Shown here in pieces: positions 61,835-64,000 of a stretch of DNA of 64,000 nt. Source of the stretch: Planctomycetota bacterium (GTDB lineage Bacteria > Planctomycetota > UBA1135 > UBA2386); contig JADJWQ010000002.1 in the NCBI GenBank assembly GCA_016716265.1, positions 16,001-80,000 of the forward strand, written 5' to 3'. A program made the translations under genes and the position numbers. Position 1 is the stretch's first letter, and every line of letters starts with the position of its first letter. The notes below the pieces were generated by a model. The model was not told where the DNA came from. It saw nothing but the letters and a program-made list of their open reading frames with translations, and did no database searches.

Positions 61835-62839
61835 ATGGAACGTCCGCGCATCGCGGTGGTGGGTGTCGGTCATCTCGGCAAGCACCACGCCCGTCTGCTC
61901 GCAGGCATGGACGAGCTGCAGCTCGTCGCGGTGGTCGATTCTCGCGAGGCGGCGGTGCGCGAGGCGGCGGCGACGCTCGGCGTCGAGGGCCTGACCGACT
62001 ACCGCGAGCTCGTCGGCCGCGTCGACGCGGTCAGCGTCGTGGTGCCGACGCTCGCGCACCGGGAGGTCGCCGGGTTCTTCCTCGAGCACGGCTGCCACGT
62101 GCTGGTCGAGAAGCCGATGACCGCGACGGTCGCCGAGGCCCGCGAGCTCGTCGCGCTGGCCGAGCAGCGCGGCGTCGTGCTGCAGGTCGGCCACATCGAG
62201 CGGTTCAACCCGGCGTTCGAGGCGCTCCGCCAGCGCGGCATGGTGCCGCGCTACATCGAGTCGCAGCGGCTCGCGCCGTTCTCGTTCCGCAGCACCGATG
62301 TCGGGGTGGTGCTCGACCTGATGATCCACGACCTCGACCTCGTGCTCGCGCTGGTCGACTCCGAGGTCGAGAGTGTGCAGGCGTTCGGCGGTGCCGTGTT
62401 CACCCCCAGGGAGGACATGGCGAGCGCGCTGATCAAGTTCCGCAACGGCGCGGTCGCCCATCTCGCCGCGAGCCGCGTCGCGCTGAAGGCGATGCGACGG
62501 ATGCGCGTGTTCTCGAAGGACGGCTACGCGAGCATCGACTTCAGCGACGCGCAGGGGCTCCTGATCCGCAAGAACCCGGGCTGGGACTTCGAGAGGCTGC
62601 CGGTCGACGAGGTCGACACGAGCAAGATCGAGGACCTGTGGAAGTACGTGTTCGAGGGCCTGTTGAGCGTCGAGCGCTACGGCGGTGAGCGGAACAAGAA
62701 CGCGCTGCGGGAGGAGCTGCTCGAGTTCGCCGGGGCGGTGCGGGACGGTCGCCCACCGTCCGTGCCCGGCGTGGCGGGCCTGCGCGCCGTCGAGCTGGCG
62801 CACCGGGTGCTCGAGTCGATCCGCTCGCACCCGTGGTGA
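61835..62839 (+). CDS. Gfo/Idh/MocA-family oxidoreductase, candidate UDP-GlcNAc 3-dehydrogenase
   Basis: A 334-residue NAD(P)-dependent oxidoreductase. The Rossmann start IAVVGVGHLGKHHARLL binds the cofactor; VEKPMTATVAEA carries the catalytic Lys of the EKP motif; MIHDLDLVLALV holds the Asp/His dyad. GGAG lies 10 bases before the ATG. In some bacteria a member of this family (GnnA) oxidises UDP-GlcNAc at C3 so that lipid A carries an amino group there. Position right after lpxC/fabZ suggests this, but no GnnB aminotransferase or LpxA is in the window. Confidence 0.88.
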   Translation: MERPRIAVVGVGHLGKHHARLLAGMDELQLVAVVDSREAAVREAAATLGVEGLTDYRELVGRVDAVSVVVPTLAHREVAGFFLEHGCHVLVEKPMTATVAEARELVALAEQRGVVLQVGHIERFNPAFEALRQRGMVPRYIESQRLAPFSFRSTDVGVVLDLMIHDLDLVLALVDSEVESVQAFGGAVFTPREDMASALIKFRNGAVAHLAASRVALKAMRRMRVFSKDGYASIDFSDAQGLLIRKNPGWDFERLPVDEVDTSKIEDLWKYVFEGLLSVERYGGERNKNALREELLEFAGAVRDGRPPSVPGVAGLRAVELAHRVLESIRSHPW

Positions 62840-63301
62840 CGGTCGCTCCGGCGCCGGTCGCGGACCGGTGCTCGGAATTCCCCGCTGCAGGAGTGCGCCC
62901 GCCGTTGCCGATCACCGTGGGCGGGCTACGTTGGTGGCCCTGACGCCCCTCGCTGCGGTGTCCGTGATCGCCGCGAAGCAAAGGTGAACCAATGACCTTC
63001 CTCAGGGGTCCTGGCCCGTGGCCGAGGCGAATCCGGGAGGCGTGAGCCAGCCTGGAATCCAATCGTCCGGGTGGTCCCCACCTGATCCAACGGTTCTACC
63101 CGCTTCCACCCGCGCACGGCACGATGCGGCAGGGGCGTTCTCTTCTCCGCGCGCTCGCGGCGTCTCCCGCGGACGAGTCCACGGTGCGGGCGCGGTCGAG
63201 CCCCCCCCCCGCGCGCCCTGCGTGCCGGCGTGGACTCGGCGCAGGGCGTGATCGGCGTGTCGCACTCGGCACTCGCGGCCGCTCGTCGGAGTTGATAGGG
63301 T

Positions 63302-63317
63302 CCGGGCTTCGGCCCGG
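63302..63317. other. 6-bp hairpin with TTCG loop
   Basis: CCGGGC and GCCCGG pair around TTCG, a very stable RNA tetraloop. It lies about 90 bases upstream of the last gene. Confidence 0.5.
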
Positions 63318-63336
63318 GCGGTGATCGGGCCGGGGG

Positions 63337-63354
63337 GGCCAGCCTCGGCTGGCC
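63337..63354. other. 7-bp hairpin
   Basis: GGCCAGC and GCTGGCC pair around CTCG. It lies 20 bases after the TTCG hairpin. Together they could form a structured leader. Confidence 0.5.
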
Positions 63355-63360
63355 GGTCAG

Positions 63361-63394
63361 CTCGAGCTCTCGACACCCTCGAGCTCTCGACACC
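63361..63394. repeat. 17-base direct repeat, two copies
   Basis: CTCGAGCTCTCGACACC occurs twice without a gap, followed by a degenerate third copy (CTTGAACTGACAACC) that ends at the ATG at 63410. Confidence 0.85.
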
Positions 63395-63409
63395 CTTGAA
63401 CTGACAACC

Positions 63410-64000
63410 ATGGGCCGATTCCTGCTGGGTGTGGTGTTCGCGTTGGCGATCTGGTTCGGCTACCGGACCTGGTTCACCACGGCCGAGAACGATGACGCGG
63501 TGGCGTCGCCGGGCGCCGTCGCGACCGGCGGTGCGTTCCTCGACGGCGCGGGACCGGCCAGCGGATCACCCGAGCTCCGTCGCGGGGCGGGAGCGGGAGG
63601 CGGTGCACCGTCGCCCGCGGTCGCCGAGGCGGCGGCCGGGGGGGCCGCCGCGGCGCAGCCCGCGACGTTCGAGCGCTTCGGCTCGACGGCGCTCGAGCGG
63701 GTGCGGCGAGCCGGAAGTATCGGTGAGCTGCTCGAGTTGCTCGGTCCCGACAACCGGTTCCTGCACACCGACGAGGGCCGCCAGGCGACGCGCGTCGCGA
63801 TCCAGCGCATCGATGCGCTCGCGCCGGACGAGGCTGGTGCGGCGGCCACCCGGTTGTTCGAGCTGTGTGCGACGGGCGACATCGAGAGGGCGGAGCTCGA
63901 CGTCCACGCGGTGGTCGACGAGGTTCGCGACCTGGTCCGCGCGGTCGCCCGCCGCACCGTGTTCGACCCGGCGCGGCTCGACGGTGCGAAGGCCTACCGG
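63410..64000 (+). CDS. membrane-anchored protein of unknown function, 3' end cut by window edge
   Basis: The frame is open from this ATG to the last base (197 residues). An N-terminal membrane helix (FLLGVVFALAIWFGY) is followed by a Gly/Ala/Pro-rich linker of about 60 residues, then a helical region (GSIGELLELLGPDN; AGAAATRLFELCATGDIERAEL). I do not recognise a family. There is no good Shine-Dalgarno, only the tandem repeat upstream. Confidence 0.7.
   Translation, partial: MGRFLLGVVFALAIWFGYRTWFTTAENDDAVASPGAVATGGAFLDGAGPASGSPELRRGAGAGGGAPSPAVAEAAAGGAAAAQPATFERFGSTALERVRRAGSIGELLELLGPDNRFLHTDEGRQATRVAIQRIDALAPDEAGAAATRLFELCATGDIERAELDVHAVVDEVRDLVRAVARRTVFDPARLDGAKAYR

Larger units (their letters stand above)
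62840..63409. other. 570-base spacer with hairpins, poly-C run and tandem repeat
   Basis: No credible gene. It holds a run of ten C (63201-63210), a UUCG-type hairpin (63302-63317: CCGGGC, TTCG, GCCCGG), a second hairpin (63337-63354: GGCCAGC, CTCG, GCTGGCC) and a 17-base tandem repeat just before the next start. Confidence 0.55.

Noticed and set aside
58919..62830. minus-strand frame of 1303 codons over the PLP, skp, lpxC/fabZ and oxidoreductase genes
   Set aside because: The four plus-strand genes have clear family motifs; the antisense frame has none.

Overview
The window looks like a chromosomal segment of a Gram-negative bacterium with high GC, most likely a member of the Planctomycetota. 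The support is indirect. It has lipid A and outer-membrane genes (Skp/OmpH, a fused LpxC/FabZ, a heptosyltransferase), two Ser/Thr protein kinases, a planctomycete-style sigma factor, DUF3857/transglutaminase proteins, an FG-GAP repeat protein and many GTG/TTG starts. Sampled 60-base rows in the flanks are about 73-75% GC. No rRNA, tRNA, CRISPR array, transposase or integrase was found.

Region by region. 1-4345 (minus): the 5' part of a subtilisin-like lipoprotein protease, an FG-GAP repeat protein and a frameshifted remnant of a family 2 glycosyltransferase. 4633-7834 (plus): a tight operon with an RluA-type pseudouridine synthase, TruD and methylthioadenosine phosphorylase. A 31-base near-perfect palindrome then covers the ribosome-binding site of a Tat-exported N4-glycosylasparaginase-type hydrolase. 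8943-10304: a methyltransferase/TPR protein.

10621-18192 (plus) is the most distinctive block: a cytoplasmic Ser/Thr kinase, a small zinc-knuckle protein, a zinc-ribbon/J-like membrane protein, a GrpE-like protein, a divergent Hsp70 and a TPR/membrane/coiled-coil protein. The last genes overlap or nearly touch, and sampled rows are lower in GC (60-67%). Facing it on the minus strand are an unknown 161-residue protein and a sigma factor. I infer a self-contained, kinase-controlled Hsp70 machine with its own co-chaperone and exchange-factor analogues. Stress, envelope or defence roles are all possible, and the sequence does not decide between them.

19807-32474: an alpha-toroid (squalene-cyclase-like) secreted protein, two tandem 1240-residue DUF3857/transglutaminase paralogues (one catalytically intact, one not), an EF-hand protein, an Arg-rich disordered protein with a NYN-like domain, and an exported helical protein. 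The last of these overlaps an OmpR-type regulator and sensor kinase (32471-35358). 35503-41169 (plus): a methyltransferase, two ABC-2 type ATPase/permease pairs and a second sensor kinase, all overlapping. A 628-base spacer follows with two perfect hairpins and a 16-base tandem repeat.

41798-46199 (minus): an RNA-themed run with an Sm-like miniprotein, a Nudix hydrolase and a Tex-type S1 protein that carries a large acidic repeat insertion. Then come a heptosyltransferase, a MEMO1-family protein, an FHA-GAF-sigma54 activator followed directly by a large membrane Ser/Thr kinase, a lipoprotein, and a CBM9/DUF5916 outer-membrane-type protein. The right end holds a JAMM protease, a PLP enzyme of trans-sulfuration type, Skp/OmpH, LpxC/FabZ, a Gfo/Idh/MocA oxidoreductase (a possible GnnA) and the start of a membrane-anchored protein cut by the window edge.
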